64,000 bases of DNA, from the NCBI GenBank assembly GCA_019055375.1, contig JAHQIW010000269.1, positions 1 to 64,000 on the forward strand. Direction: 5' to 3'. The translations under genes and the position numbers were made by a program. Numbering within the stretch: position 1 is the first letter of the stretch; every line of letters starts with the position of its first letter. This document shows positions 48,890 through 61,219 of the stretch, piece after piece. The notes under the pieces were generated by a model. It did not search any database. It had not been told where the DNA came from and worked only from the letters and a program-made list of their open reading frames with translations. Source of the DNA: Parelaphostrongylus tenuis (lineage: Eukaryota; Nematoda; Chromadorea; Rhabditida; Metastrongylidae).

Positions 48890-50160
48890 TGAAAGTGAAC
48901 TGTGATATTCATGAGACACACTTTTTATCTGATCGATGTTCATTGTGGCAGTACACTATCAACAAATTACCAACCATATGAGTGTTGAACAATCAGAGTG
49001 GAGAGCAGTAAATTATATTTGAATGAGTATTTTTTCTATTTCGCCGTTCCGAGGTGTTATTGATCATATTGTCGAATACTAGCGAAGCATGCAACAACAC
49101 AGTTAGTAATGCAGCTTGAACATACAATATTCATGGTGGCTAACGTTTCTGCGGGTCGCCTTCTTCAAAACCAGGAAGGGTCATATTGACCTACAATTCA
49201 CCAAGCCAAATTCTCCATAACCCTAGCAGAAAACGTTAGAATGAATTTTGGATCGCATAGTAAAAACTTCATTTTTAAACACTCACCGTTTTGATGTTTG
49301 TGTCTATCAATTATTCATTTAAGACTACCCGCTTAGGCTCAGTGCATCAGTGGGCTGTGCCTAACTTGGGCAGAAGATAAGCCACAGGTATATTCGAGGT
49401 CACACGTAATTACGAGGCACTTCTCGTTTCGGTTCACTTTTGGGCCTTTTCTATGTATCCAAAAGCTTTTATATTGACACAATGTGATGAATTTGTGCTC
49501 ACTACTTCACTTGAAAAGTAATTAAGAAGTTGCCACATACATTTTTTACAGGCCAAATTTCTGCTGTGAAATAAATAATATTATAAGGTTTGGAACAGTA
49601 GCCGGAATCGATTTTACAGCAGCGCCGCTCTGAAGTATCAGCTAAAATTCACTAATCCGCCTATCAAAAAGTTGCTAAATTTCATCTTCAGGCATTCACA
49701 GTTTGAGTGCTCTGAAATTAATGCCAGTGAATGTGCTCGCTTTTATAGATGTTATTCATATCCACAATGGAAGTTGGTGAGTAGAAACAAAAATGAAAGC
49801 ATATGATCTTGTAAATTGGCGATTTGCACGAATAGCTGCCTCTTGTCTCATGAAAAATTTTCAAAATAATGGATAAGAATGTAGCCGTTCAAAAGATTCT
49901 AAACGCTCCCTTGCGAGGGATTCATAAGTTTTGTGACATCTTTTTGAATGAAGTGTTTGAAAAGGTGCAAAAAAAAAACTCTTGATAAAATTTGAATGCT
50001 TGCTCTAGTGATATTTAGAGGGTAGTTGACAAGGGTAAGCTATTCTATCACTCTCGGGATAAGTGATCTTCAAAGTATTAACTCTGAAATTGCTGGAGAA
50101 GACGATAATGACTTTATGGTCAATTTTACGATCCCTCATTTCAGCACAATAATTCGTTCT
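48890..50160. other. Intergenic stretch, no supported feature
   Basis: A good acceptor at 49555 leads to no open frame. I see no repeats that I can place. Confidence 0.35.
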
Positions 50161-50167
50161 CTTATAG

Positions 50168-52089
50168 ATTTCAAGATTAGTCGACTTCCTACCGAGCGCA
50201 GATGGTGTGGAGGGCGAAGACCATCAGAGGTTGTCACATGAGGTACTCACTTCAAGTTCAGCAAAACGTGTTGGACGACTCCACTATACTGAAGTAAGTC
50301 ATTATACCATTGAAAAACACTAGCCAGTCGTTCTTCGCCTTTTCTCCGGTGTATAGAATGGACTGAATTCTGAATTTGCTTGTTCTGGACTCCACTTGAT
50401 AGTTCAACGAACGCCCACATAGCATGAATGAAAATTCGTCTGTGGACCATCGCATCGAATAATACGACACTAAAGACAGAGATGTCGAGATATTAGCCGA
50501 ATATTACATGTTACTCACCTTATTTTAGCCTAATAATGCAAGAAAATGGTCAATCACGTATGCCGAGATCAAATCAAGTTGACTTTTCTGATATATTGGG
50601 TTGGCCCAAGATTTCGTTTGCGTTTCGACACTTTAGTGGATTCAGCTGGCAGTTATTTAACGAAATCAGTCGACTGACAGCATAATCACTATCATAATCG
50701 ATGATACGCAACCGTTTGCTGGGAAGAAATCAAATGCTCTCCTTCCAGAAAGGATAGCGTGCAAAGAAGTTAAGAGGTAACTTTTGAGCTTGCTGTGGTT
50801 TTTGAATTTTTGTCCCCCGAAACTACCTCAGAGCATGGAAAAGATGCTAATCTGATGAAGCAATATTAGAAATTTTACTGTGATTGTGGTACCGTGGTTC
50901 AGCCAAGTTCTTCAAAATGTTGCCTGACGACTTTGCAATGTGAGATAGTCGGTCAATGCATGGTGTCTGTCGGACATCTTTCCGCGGTAACTTATTTCAT
51001 TTCGATGGCGAACGACGATATGGCGGCAGTGTTCATGTGTTTGTCAAGCTGCTAAAACATTTTCCAACATATAACAGTCTTTTAGCAACAGCCAGATTTG
51101 TAGAGAAAGAAAAACTAATGTAAACAATAAAGGATACTAGAATAAAGCTCTCGGCGCTAATCAAACCCTGCGGGATGCGCCAAGCAATCGTCTTCAATTT
51201 TTAACTGCGTTTGAGGTGATCTCGTGCGAAAATTGATTACATCGTTTTGAACAAGGTGAAATCAACTCATGCCAGAATCGTTCCATACTTTTGAATCTGA
51301 CCACGACATTCGTTGTATAAATATTCCATTTAGATAGGAGATGATCAAGAAACTGTACATCGAGTGAAACTGAGCAATTCGCATGAAACGATTAGATTTT
51401 CAACCATGTCTTATTTATCATGACTGACACAAAATTGAAGATCCGATGATTCCTTCCCTTATTCTGCAAACCAAAATCAGACACATCAGAGAGCAGGTCG
51501 AGCTACTGCAAGATAGCATAGCAAGAACCGAAGAGGTACGAGCTCCCCACAGTATCAATCCTAATGGCTACTGGTAATATCTAGGACTGGGATAATTTGC
51601 GGGAAACTTTTTCGGAAGCCTGAAAGCATTGCGGTTCACAAAGGTTAACTATCATGGTGAAGATTAAGAGATTCGGGTGCAGAGTATCAACACGATCTGC
51701 AATTGAACGATGTTCAAGAATAAGACAATGTTTTCAAATAAGAAATAGATGGGTGAACATGAGAATTTGTTTAATGTTCGCGGTTGATGGCGACGGAGTA
51801 ATGAACTTTTTCAAAAGTTCGTCACGATCAAAGAAATAAAAACCTGACGACCGATTCCTGCGTGAGATACGCATTAAGGTCGGCCACCATCTTGATGAAA
51901 GTGCTGGGGAAACTAGCCGAATGAAGGACATAAAGACATCGTCGTCAACGCGTATTCACGACCGTGAGAAGGAAGGGAAGCACGCCAGCACTCGCTCAGG
52001 GGATGACCAACTAAGAATGAGCTCGGAAACAGCCCTCGAAAAGTTTTATATTCAATGGCTTTTGACTGAACTACACTTCGTTTGCTAGT
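50168..52089 (+). CDS. Putative gene with coiled-coil segment, partial exon set
   Basis: Exon 50168-50242 after TTCTCTTATAG: ISRLVDFLPSADGVEGEDHQ then RLSHE, donor GTACTC. Exon 51481-51535: HIREQVELLQDSIARTEE, donor GTACGA. A 49-base intron. Exon 51585-51643 after ATATCTAG: DWDNLRETFSEA, then LKALRFTK after one missing base, donor GTTAAC. The last part, about 51840-52089, reads DDRFLREIRIKVGHHLDESA then GETSRMKDIKTSSSTRIHD and is rich in charged residues and Ser/Thr to a TAG; an in-frame TAA lies just before it at 51837. Heptad-like charge and Leu spacing suggests a coiled coil. I recognise no family. Connections between the exons are inferred. Confidence 0.4.
50596..51060 (+). mobile_element. 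Possible mariner-type end plus tRNA-like segment
   Basis: GGGTTGGCCCAAGATTTCG resembles a mariner terminal repeat. At 50886-50960 a block GTGGTACCGTGGTTCAGC and CAATGTGAGATAGTCGG resembles 13665-13735 (GTGGTACAGTGGTCTAGC, CAATGTGAGGTCGAGG). Neither end of an element is clear. Confidence 0.3.
51127..51245 (-). repeat. SINE family B, 5'-truncated
   Basis: Only the 3' body is present: reversed AAAGCTCTCGGCG, then TGCGTTTGAGGTGATC, matching the ends of the copies at 25130 and 58420. 5' truncation is typical of LINE-mobilised SINEs. Confidence 0.6.
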
Positions 52090-52094
52090 TCCTA

Positions 52095-54275
52095 ATTATA
52101 TAGCAACCACCGAGGGCTAAATCACCACTGCCACAGAAAAAATGGCTAATCTAAAAATGTAGAAGCTGCAAATCCCCACCAGCAAAAGTATAATACACTA
52201 TGCCAATCATTACCATCACATTTGCGACTTAGCCTAATGTTTTTCTATAAGCGGTATACTGTGAAAATGTGCCCAAAAAAAGATGTTTTTATGAAATCTC
52301 AGCAAAAAAGGAAGATATTTTATCGACTACGTTTAGGAGAGCATCTGCATCATATGGGTTCAAATTAATACAGATGTCGAACAAATATATATAAATCTTA
52401 TTTTCCTTGCTATACTGCAGAGGAAAGGTGTTTCCAGATAATAAGCCTAGCGTTGGAATCGTTGAACTTTATGTTATCGAATAATTACTAACAGTTCAAA
52501 AGAAAAGCTCTGTACTGCGAGAAATATGCGGGCATGAAGTACAAATGTTTATCTTTTCCTGAAGCGTTATAAAAAACTTCTTCAAAAAGCGGTTAAATAG
52601 CGCAGTAATCAGAGAATTAAGTTTTCGAATAATTGCTATCACTCTCACAAAAAGTTTTTGTACAGCGAAAGGGATCGTTTATCACGGCGCGCTGTTTTAA
52701 GAGAAAGTATCTAAACAAAATATAACAAATCTCGAGAGTAGAATGACTTTGAGAAAGAAAGTGAGAAGATAGGCTATTTTGCTCGTTAAACGCTCAAATA
52801 TTTGTACACAAATATGAAAGTCAATTTCAGATTCTGACGCCGTACTATAGATAAAGCCCAGAAATGCGAAACGTAGCCTTCTTTTCGCTTTTTCAGCACT
52901 CTATGATGAGTTTTTCGAGAACTAAACTTGATTTGAGAATCATCACAACATATAGCTATCAAATAACTACTTGAAATCTGTGCCTTATGGTGCGAATGTA
53001 ACAAAATTTCATCCTTACAACCACTCACACACCGTAGCTGAAGATGAACTACGCGCTAACTATGAACCACGCTTTTATGTTCACTGATGTAGATTTTTAT
53101 GAAGACTTTCGAAAAAAAAGAAAATTAGAAATCCGTATGTCCATATGACATAAATCTAATATTAAACTTAGCAGCCATGAGAAGTCGACTATTAATCACT
53201 ACTGTCAGGTGATCTTAATATTTGACATGCACTTATACGCTATCACTGCAGTGTATGGTGATCTTTTCACTCTATAAGCTTTGTAACTGATGCGGCGTCG
53301 ATTACCTCATATTTGGAGACATACTCTCCTACAAGGGACTGGCTGAACCAAAAGGCATCGTGCTGTTGAAAAGGCCGAAACATACGTCTCATTCTAATAG
53401 TGCCATAGCAGATCTCACGAAAGACTTAATATATGCTGTGAGGATGAAACAAATCTTAACCAAGTACTCAAAATGCAGTCAAATATAAATATATAGTATT
53501 ATATCGTCAGGTAAAGAAAAGCCAAAATAGGAGAGGACGTTATGTACAAACAATCCACTCAAGAAAAGTGATCTAAGCCTTCGTAAAAACCATTCGACAT
53601 GATCAGCATTACTAGCACAGAACTATCCAACCCGTAGTGAATTAGTTATATTGAGTCCTGTGATGAGTACACAGCCGCGGAGAAAACGTGCGCAGTGGAA
53701 ACATGTCGCTGTCATAGATAAATATTTTGGTCTAACTCTTTTCAAGTTAGTCGAAACATCGAGAATCTTCGATAAAGTATGTTCTGAACCTTGGAGACGT
53801 TCCAGCTGTATAGGGCAGTGCCACCAAGATGCAAATTCTACCCAATGGCGCTGTAAGTAGTAAGTAAAGAGTTTTAAGCCCTTGAAAACACAATTACTGA
53901 GCTTCGAATGTAATCACGAACAAATTTGTGTGACTTAATCACGCATAAAACACTGGTGGCGGGTGGTTCCCGCGTTCTTGTCAAATGGCAACGTCGCAAT
54001 TTGACGTGAATTACGTTGTAATATACGAGTTTCCGACCGTTCTCAAACTCGTTGCTTTGAATCATGAATAGTCTGTGTGATTGTTGCTGATAAACATCAA
54101 TGAAACATATATATGTGGATAGCAGTTCCATAATTTCATTCAGCCCGTGGCGTGAGTGCTAACTCGTACTCACCCTACTAAACTACTCACCATGACTGCT
54201 AACACAGGAATGGAAAATGGCTTGAGTTTCTCCGATGCTACTAGCAAGACAAATTACATGAACTCATACACGGAA
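52095..54275. other. Gene-poor stretch with repeat-D copies
   Basis: Repeat D at about 52430-52700 and 52780-52990; the 52440 copy parallels 3240-3420 (AAGCCTAG(A/C)GTTGGAATC). No supported gene. Confidence 0.4.
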
Positions 54276-54279
54276 GCGA

Positions 54280-54480
54280 AGCAGGTCAAGTTTTGTAAAG
54301 AATTTCTTTACTTGATACTTGAATGGTCCGTCTTCACTGATTGTGCGAACCCCAGTACATATTCCATTCGTCTCTCTGCTGCGCGACAGTCGTCCATGTC
54401 GGTGGTTCAATTTGAGCATGGCGGCTGCTGCGAGTTTCATACCGTAATCTGGAAAAATCAAGATCGCAAAAGAACGTCTT
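54280..54480 (+). mobile_element. Possible Tc1/mariner transposase fragment
   Basis: AKQVKFCKEFLYLILEWSVF then TDCANPSTYS is reminiscent of the R-F-A-x-E...W-x-x-V-x-F-S/T-D block. The key Asp is present, the rest unclear. Related DNA at 33160-33230. Confidence 0.3.
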
Positions 54481-54863
54481 TGATGTTATGATTTTGTTAG
54501 ATTAAATGGTTTTCAATCATTTCCAGAACTCTTTGGTCACTCCCTTCGGTACTCTCAATTGTTGCTCATGAGGGGAGAAAGTCCTGTTAAACTCGATAAT
54601 TCCACTAAAGAAAACGTGAGATCTTTGTCATTTAGTATCTTAGTGACTTCCCAAGAGCTCTGTAATAAATCTAATGAAGCTGTCATTGATACGAACATCG
54701 CGAAGTAGGAAATTCTGTATGAACGGCAGCGAAAATAAAATTTACATCGCCAAATGAATACGGGCTCATAATTGACTAATATCGAAGTGCTTTTTCTCTA
54801 GAAATCAACTAGAATCATGTATACAGGCTCCGTTTTGCAAGCTTTTTGAGGTTCTGCATGATA

Positions 54864-55417
54864 GGTTGGGGCAAAAGTCCTGAAAAAATCCTTGTAAGAC
54901 ATTTCTTTTTTTCGTAACTTTTTTATAGTTTTATTTACTTTAATTGATGCACCTATTGAACCTGAACAAAGACAAATCTAATAATCAAAGTACTCCTTCA
55001 AATTTGAGCACTACCTGCCACTTCTCCAGCAAATGATCGATTCCGCAAGCAAAAAATTCCGACTTCTTGGTGTTCAAAAAATGAATGGCTGAATTGTGCA
55101 ATTCAATATCGCTACCAAACTTTCTTCACCTTCGTCGAACTTTTTGAACCACCTGTACACCGTACTTTCGCCAACTGTGTCTTTGCCCCAAGCCAGAATG
55201 ATGCGTTCACTTGCCACCTCTGCATTTGAACCCAACAGCCATTCGTGCATCATTAACAACCTAATTTGCTCGCTTGTTAGCTCTGTCTTGAAATAAGTAG
55301 ATAAATTATATAGCAGTAAACGTTGGAGAAGACGGTCTTTCAAATGAGCTTAAGAAAACAAAAATGGCCGACACCCAAAAAAGTTACAGGCATTTTCTCA
55401 GAACTTTATCCCCAACC
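54864..55417 (-). mobile_element. Deletion-derivative mariner (MITE), copy 2
   Basis: Ends GGTTGGGGCAAAAGTCCTGA and CAGAACTTTATCCCCAACC, bounded by TA. On the minus strand it encodes ELTSEQIRLLMMHEWLLG then KDTVGESTVYRWFKKFDEGE, the mariner DNA-binding domain, and then jumps to HNSAIHFLNTKKSEFFACGI then LLEKWQ, the extreme C-terminus. The whole catalytic DD(D) region between is gone. 554 bp long. Confidence 0.85.
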
Positions 55418-56429
55418 TATTCTAAAGTATTTTCGGGTGAAATTTTAGTGCCTCGTTCGTTATACACTGGTGGGGTATCAATCAATATCGATTCTGTAAT
55501 GGAAAGTCCGCCCAGCCCATCAAAACACTTTGTAAAGCCGGCAAGGCCAACCCGATAAAAGGAAATAAGAAGAGGTGCAAGGTTCCTTAGCAGTGATGAT
55601 GTGTGTAAAAATTTTTGTGTGCACACTATTACACAGCAATCAATTCAACATTCATTGCTATTTTCATATTATCTTCCTTATGTGAGTGATAACATAATGT
55701 GCTCGATTATTAAGGTAAACTTGAAGGCGAGAGGTGGCGGTTGCGCTACGGGAGGACTGATGCGCAGCGGAGGTACGCAGGCAATGGGCCGACAACGATG
55801 ACAGTCGAGCGCCTCCAACTGGCCCGTGCGGCCGTCTGGTTACCTTTCCTCTTCGTATCCGTTTCCTTCTCCCTTTAGCTTATCGATCGCCTACGATTGT
55901 TGTTTATGACACGATGTGGTTTGGTTCAATTGCTAATCAGTGACTTAGGCCATAAGACGTAGTTTTTTTTACCACCTTTTGCTTGATGGTCAACTGCTCG
56001 ATGTTGCACTAAAGATTGTAATTGCAAACCCAGGTCACGGAGACGAGCCCAGTGATGGGGGTCGACTAGCTTGAAGTTTTTCTATGAAGTGGAGTATAAA
56101 CTGATTTTGATTGAAAGTCTAGCACTTACTAGACAAGATTAGTACATGAAGTCTGACTGAAAAGAGGTCTGAGACGGTCACCTCAAGATTTTAGCACAAG
56201 TCACTCACTAAAGTGCTCATGAGTAATCGTAGAGCATGTCAACCTCGGCCAGCCCTTCGAACGACAGCTGGCCGTTTAGATAAAAGAAAAGCAACTTTCA
56301 ACCACTTTTGAGAACATCTTAATCTAAGCGTGTAAGCCAGAATACAATTCTGTTACTTGGAACCTTCGACAACTAATTTGAAATTCATCCGTCTAGCGCG
56401 TTAATGAACGCCGTTCTCTCGTAAAACAT

Positions 56430-56670
56430 AAACCGTGTTGCCTGTATCACCTGCTGCTCCGTTGATCGTCGAGGGACCCAAGCAGGTATCAGCAATACTT
56501 CCATTTATCGCGTGAAAGAGTGTTCAGTGGGCCCTCCTCGCTCTGGGAACTCGTTGAGCTCGTGTCATTTCTATGAGCTTGTCGTGATCAAATAGTGCCC
56601 TTGTGTTGGTGGTTTTCTTGTGAAGCGTTTGACATTCCGAGAGATCCAGTCGGTAACGGCTCTAGCCAAT
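56430..56670 (-). mobile_element. RTE-type LINE fragment, 3' end
   Basis: DNA closely parallels 42005-42260: reversed TGATCGTCGAG, CGCGTGAAAGAGTG, CTCTGGGAACTCGTTGAGC and AGATCCAGTCGGTAACGGCT. Frames are broken. Confidence 0.65.
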
Positions 56671-57218
56671 CGGCTTTTTTAGAGCCATTACGTGTCCGGC
56701 TCCCCTTATATTCGATGGCCTGGCGTGTAGAACAAAATCTCTAATTTTCAATCATTGACGTAGGCCGGGATTTCGAATCCTTTCTCTCATTTGCGAGATT
56801 TGAGATATCATTTGCGAGATTGAGATACTCTTAGCGTCAACCTCTCCGTTACGCGTTCAGTAAAGTGATCGCGGAAAGTGAGTCAAGTGATCTTTCATCC
56901 TGCTCACGTAGCTGCTGGGTTTGTGCTGCATACGTTGAGGCAGGGATAACCACTGAGTTGAAAAGGTGGACATCATAAAAACCATTCGGACGCTTTGCGA
57001 AATTAATACTAAGAAGCCTATCTCAACGGAACGAAGCATGCGAAAAGCTTTTGCTGTGAAAATTCATATTATCATGAAAGTCTGAGGAATAAATAAACTT
57101 TTTCAGATAGCTAAATGAAAATGAACCAAGTCTATTTTTTGATTGTGCAAGTTTATGTTGACTGACTTTAAAGTTTATCTATATGCTCCCTAAATTGATA
57201 TTTTTTTCACTCTAACTA

Positions 57219-57445
57219 AGGAAAGCCGTTACCGACTGGATTCCTCGGAGATCAAGCGCTCTAAAGGAAGACCACTGACCCGTTGGTCCGATTTCTTCAC
57301 GAAAGCGATGGAAGAAAGATATGATGCTCAGCGAATTCCTAGAGCAAGGAGGACCCACTGGGCTACTCTTGCACGCGATAGGGAAAAATGGAAGAGTTGC
57401 TGGTACCCGCTCGAGTCACTCGACGATCAACGGGACGACAGGTGA
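57219..57445 (+). mobile_element. RTE-type LINE fragment, 3' end
   Basis: KAVTDWIPR, then after a frameshift RWSDFFTKAMEERYDAQRIP and RARRTHWATLARDREKWKS, ending W.PLESLDDQR: the C-terminus of the RTE ORF, ending at a stop just before 57445. Confidence 0.8.
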
Positions 57446-58417
57446 TACAGGTGAAACTAAGGAAAACTATTAAAATTTGGATAAAACTTTTTGGCAAAGT
57501 ATCAAAACCAAACTGAGACAAAATAGATTTGTTGTCAATAAATGTTTCTGAATTGATGGAAGGATCTTAAAACATAATCGCATCTACGGTCTGCTATCCG
57601 TTTCATATCAAAATTCGTTAACCGTTTTTATTAATATTATCATTTCGTATTACGGCCTCACAGCATGTTCCACTTTCAAAATTAGACTAACTAGGTAGCG
57701 CTCCTTTCAAATGAGAATAGACTATTTTTCCTCGAAATAGTAGAAATGATCAGGAGATGATTTTTTCTTACAACAAACTCGCTTCTCCGAATTTTCATGG
57801 TCTTCGAGTTTAGCGTTGAAATAGATCTCGCAAATTTCCCACATTATCATGACCGGATATTTTTCTTTTGGAATTTGTAGTTTTGAATATGGAGCCTTGT
57901 TTAATTGCTAGATAAGCATGAGTGAGAAGAACAAGCCACAAATCACAACCAATATTTAGGCATTTTATATCATGGTCTTTACACTTTCTAAAATTAGTCT
58001 CTAATCTTCATGGCGGAATACTTTACTATTTCAGCATTTGTTGCAGTGAAACACTATAGTTTACTAATAGTTTATGAATTAGTTTACTATTTTAGCAGTT
58101 GTTGCAGTATGGTAATATGTAATGAGATTTGAACTATTAGTTTTTGACGTGCACGTGCCATGAATTATGGCGAGTGTCGTAATATGTGAACCAAAATAGG
58201 CCGACAGACAGCTTCATTTCGTCGACGAATCTGCTGTTTTCACTCTTTACTATAAATCTCTCCGATCTCCATGTTTCTAGATTAACAATGAATCTGGTTC
58301 CCATTGTAAGTTACTTTAAGATTTTTTGAAATCTACAACAGATGTTGTGTGTACTAGAAAATTGTCTTTCTATTTCAGTGTTTCTTTATACGAATGAAAG
58401 ATGTTCTCTATAGTAAA

Positions 58418-58718
58418 AGAATAAAGGATAAAGCTCTCGGCGTTGATCAATCCTTGAGGGATGCGCCATGCATTCGACTTCAATTTCTAACTTCGTTTGA
58501 GGTGATTGAATGCATATCTGGCCTTTACAATGACTCGCGGTGGCCTCCCGCTGAACCGAGTCAGTGCTTCATCTTCCCAGACAAGTGTGAGACCAGTCTG
58601 GTACCAATTTACCGACCCCGGAGGGATGGATGGCTTGGTGAGCCATGAGCGCGAGATCGAACCATTGACCTCGTGTGTGACGCAGAGCACCTCTAACCAC
58701 TGCGCCACAAGCGCTCAT
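58418..58718 (-). repeat. tRNA-derived SINE, family B, near full length
   Basis: Reverse-strand counterpart of 24832-25130, with A-box TGTGGCGCAGTGGTTAGAGG, B-box GGTTCGATC, the middle GGGGTCGGTAAATTGG and the same 3' end. Any frame through it is a shadow. Confidence 0.75.
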
Positions 58719-58724
58719 TGTCGA

Positions 58725-60950
58725 TGTCATTGTCATAAACTGAATTGTCTATAGTAGGGTTTACTAAATACAATTCAATACAGAATGTGATTTCGTACAT
58801 TAACATAATGGCTGACTCGCCGGTATCGCCTTTTTGGAGCCTAAAATAATCAGTTTGATTCTCAATTTACTCGGTCTACCTTCGTAACCTTAGAAAACTA
58901 GGCATGTTGAACAAAATTTGGGGCAGTATCCAACGATGATTTGACATCTGCCAACCATTCAAAGCTCAAGATTAGATCAGCGGTAAAAATAAAGTGGTTC
59001 ACAAACTTGATAGCAGTTAAGTTGCTAAAATACATCCCAACTCATCTCACAAGCGCCTTTCTCCTCATCCATCGTACACAAAACGGAAACTTGTGGAAAA
59101 ATGCTTGGAAAACTTGCTTAGGAACTATTGAAGTATGCCGAGGTTAAGAGATAGTCGATCTTGGGAATCAATACTATATTATCTACAGCTCTTTATCCTC
59201 AGAAAAAATCTTTACTTTCTAGAGCTAGCGCTTCCGTGAAAAGGGCAATCTAAAAAAAAAAGAACGGACCTAATGGGTGATTGAAACGATATCCAGATGT
59301 ACAAGTGAAAGTGTATGGACAAGTAACCGGTGACGCTAATAAACGATCTAAGGAGAGCACGCATTAATGCACACACGTCACTAAACCATGTGCGCTTCGA
59401 AGGCACACATGCAATAGATGTTTGACAGAAGGCCTCACACAGGCATTGACCCTGTCATCGTTATTCTATTCGAAGTATCCTGAATTTTTTCGGGACACCA
59501 TTGTTTAGAACAATCATTACGTTAGTATCATCTTCTGATGACTTTTTGTACCTTAATACCTTGCTGCAAAAGTTTAGTTCCAGCAGTGTGACTTCCATAA
59601 TTTCTCAGTAAATACAGAGTTAGTGGCAAATTGTGATGTATTGTTTTATTTCGCAAATTGTGATGTATAGTTTTATTTTGCAAATTGTGATGTATCGTTG
59701 TATTTCTCGATTCCTTTTGAAGGTGATTTTGGAAGAAGTGAAGCTTATACAACTTATCTTAAAATTTCCACATGCCAACGGACTCAGTGTTAAAATTGGC
59801 TAGCAGAAGAATATTCAAAAAAAGGGGTCCTTGTCTTAAATGATTTATTGTCTCTATTCTTGACATGAAAGAAATATCAATCTAAAGTTTTGAATAATTC
59901 CAAGTGTTACAGGAAATGAATGCAGCGTAGTATTCAGTTTGTGTTCTGTGAGCTATCCAAAATAAACTTTGGCCCAAGTGATGGAACTTTCAGAATCTAG
60001 CGGGTAGTGCCATTTGTTGATAAGGAAGCACATACAAAACGATTGCTGGTAAAGTGCGAAACTGATCAGCACGATACTCATTCCACTTTGTAGTATGGTG
60101 TTTTTGTCACTGCCTGGCGAAAGAGCACGAGGTGTTTACAATAGCTCATTGAACTTTTGTACTACTCTTTTCATATACACATACGCCAGCAGGAAAAACA
60201 GAATTTGAGAAATTTTACTCGACATTTAATAGAGAAATAAAGCAGTGATAAATTCAAAACAGAAGCAGTGATAAATTCAAACACAAATCGATTTTAACTG
60301 TAGAGTTAACTAAAGGATATATATACAAATTAACTAATCAAAGTGGTGCCATCACAGATCAATGTAAAGGTAGAAGTCTGTTCGAATTGAAGGATGGAAA
60401 GGTAGGTGTAGCCAAAATCTGCTACTTTCACGTAATTTGTTTTTATATCTACAATGTCTAGGAATCTAAATTGGCCACACCGCAATGCGAAGCGTGCAAG
60501 TCGTTTTTCATTGAGATTAAGCCGCTCTCATTATTACCACCAAAATATGGGGCACTCGAGTACGTCATATAGGTGAGGAGCAAATCTCAAAAGAATTCCG
60601 CAACTTCAGAGGAAGTCGTTTGAAGTGCTCAAATAAAATCAAATAGCTGAGAAATTTATTTAAGAGGATTTAAAAGATAGAGAAAATGAATTGAAGAAAA
60701 CCCTTCGCCTGTGTCAACCGCTTCATTTTTGAATAAACGTGTATCAAATAGTTGTTAGCAAATAGTATTGACAAAACTGCATCATAGTTAACAAACTCTC
60801 AATTTTATTTCGCATCTGAATAATAGGTGGAATTTGAAACTTCGTCGTCTTTAAGCCATTCTAAAGGTCAACACTTACAACGAAAAGACGTCTCCAACTC
60901 GACGTACTGTATAACAGTGAAATATGGCTGGATAAATAGAAAAAAACTCT
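58725..60950. other. Gene-poor stretch
   Basis: Contains the 27-bp tandem repeat (59627-59708) and a short direct duplication GCAGTGATAAATTCAAA at 60243-60287. No gene seen. Confidence 0.4.
59627..59708. repeat. Tandem repeat, 27-bp unit, three copies
   Basis: Units start at 59627, 59654 and 59681, each CAAATTGTGATGTAT followed by a T-rich tail. The His/Asn-rich frame across it on the minus strand is an artefact. Confidence 0.9.
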
Positions 60951-61005
60951 CATGTGATTATACCTTTATTTTGAGTGCTTTATTAAGACCGCTCAAATTT
61001 CAATA

Positions 61006-61215
61006 GATCCTTTCATTATTATTTGAGCCAACGTTTGTTTTCGATAACTCTCTGTAAGGGAGCAGAGCTCCCGAGAGAACTGACTATAAAAATATCGAAA
61101 GACGACGGGTTCTGCGTGACTGACGGGTCTGTAAGGACGAAACACGTGTATCGGGCTGTACAAGAGCCCTTACACAGACCATATGACAAGTTGGCTCAGA
61201 TAGTAATGAAAGGAA
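61006..61215 (+). repeat. 210-bp element with about 24-bp inverted ends around hammerhead copy E
   Basis: Left GATCCTTTCATTATTATTTG then AGCCAAC; right TTGGCTCAGATAGTAATGAA then AGGA. Similarity to the 40.3 kb copy continues outward to about 60957 (TTATACCTTTATTTTGAG), so the true element may be larger. Confidence 0.65.
61107..61169 (+). ncRNA. Hammerhead ribozyme motif with A9 changed (copy E)
   Basis: CUGACGG (61120-61126) in place of CUGACGA, then stem II GUC/GAC, GAAA, CACGUG, UA and UCGGGC. Stem I has one mismatch (GCGUGA/UCGGGC) and the outer GGGUUCU/AGAGCCC is perfect. One core base from consensus. Confidence 0.7.
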
Positions 61216-61219
61216 CTCT

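Larger units (their letters stand above)
55425..58410. other. Gene-poor stretch with LINE fragments
   Basis: Contains the two RTE tails. A GC-richer block at 55720-55860 weakly resembles 20990-21130. No gene seen. Confidence 0.4.

Noticed and set aside
59528..59752. His/Asn-rich protein on the minus strand
   Set aside because: Translation of a three-copy 27-bp tandem repeat.
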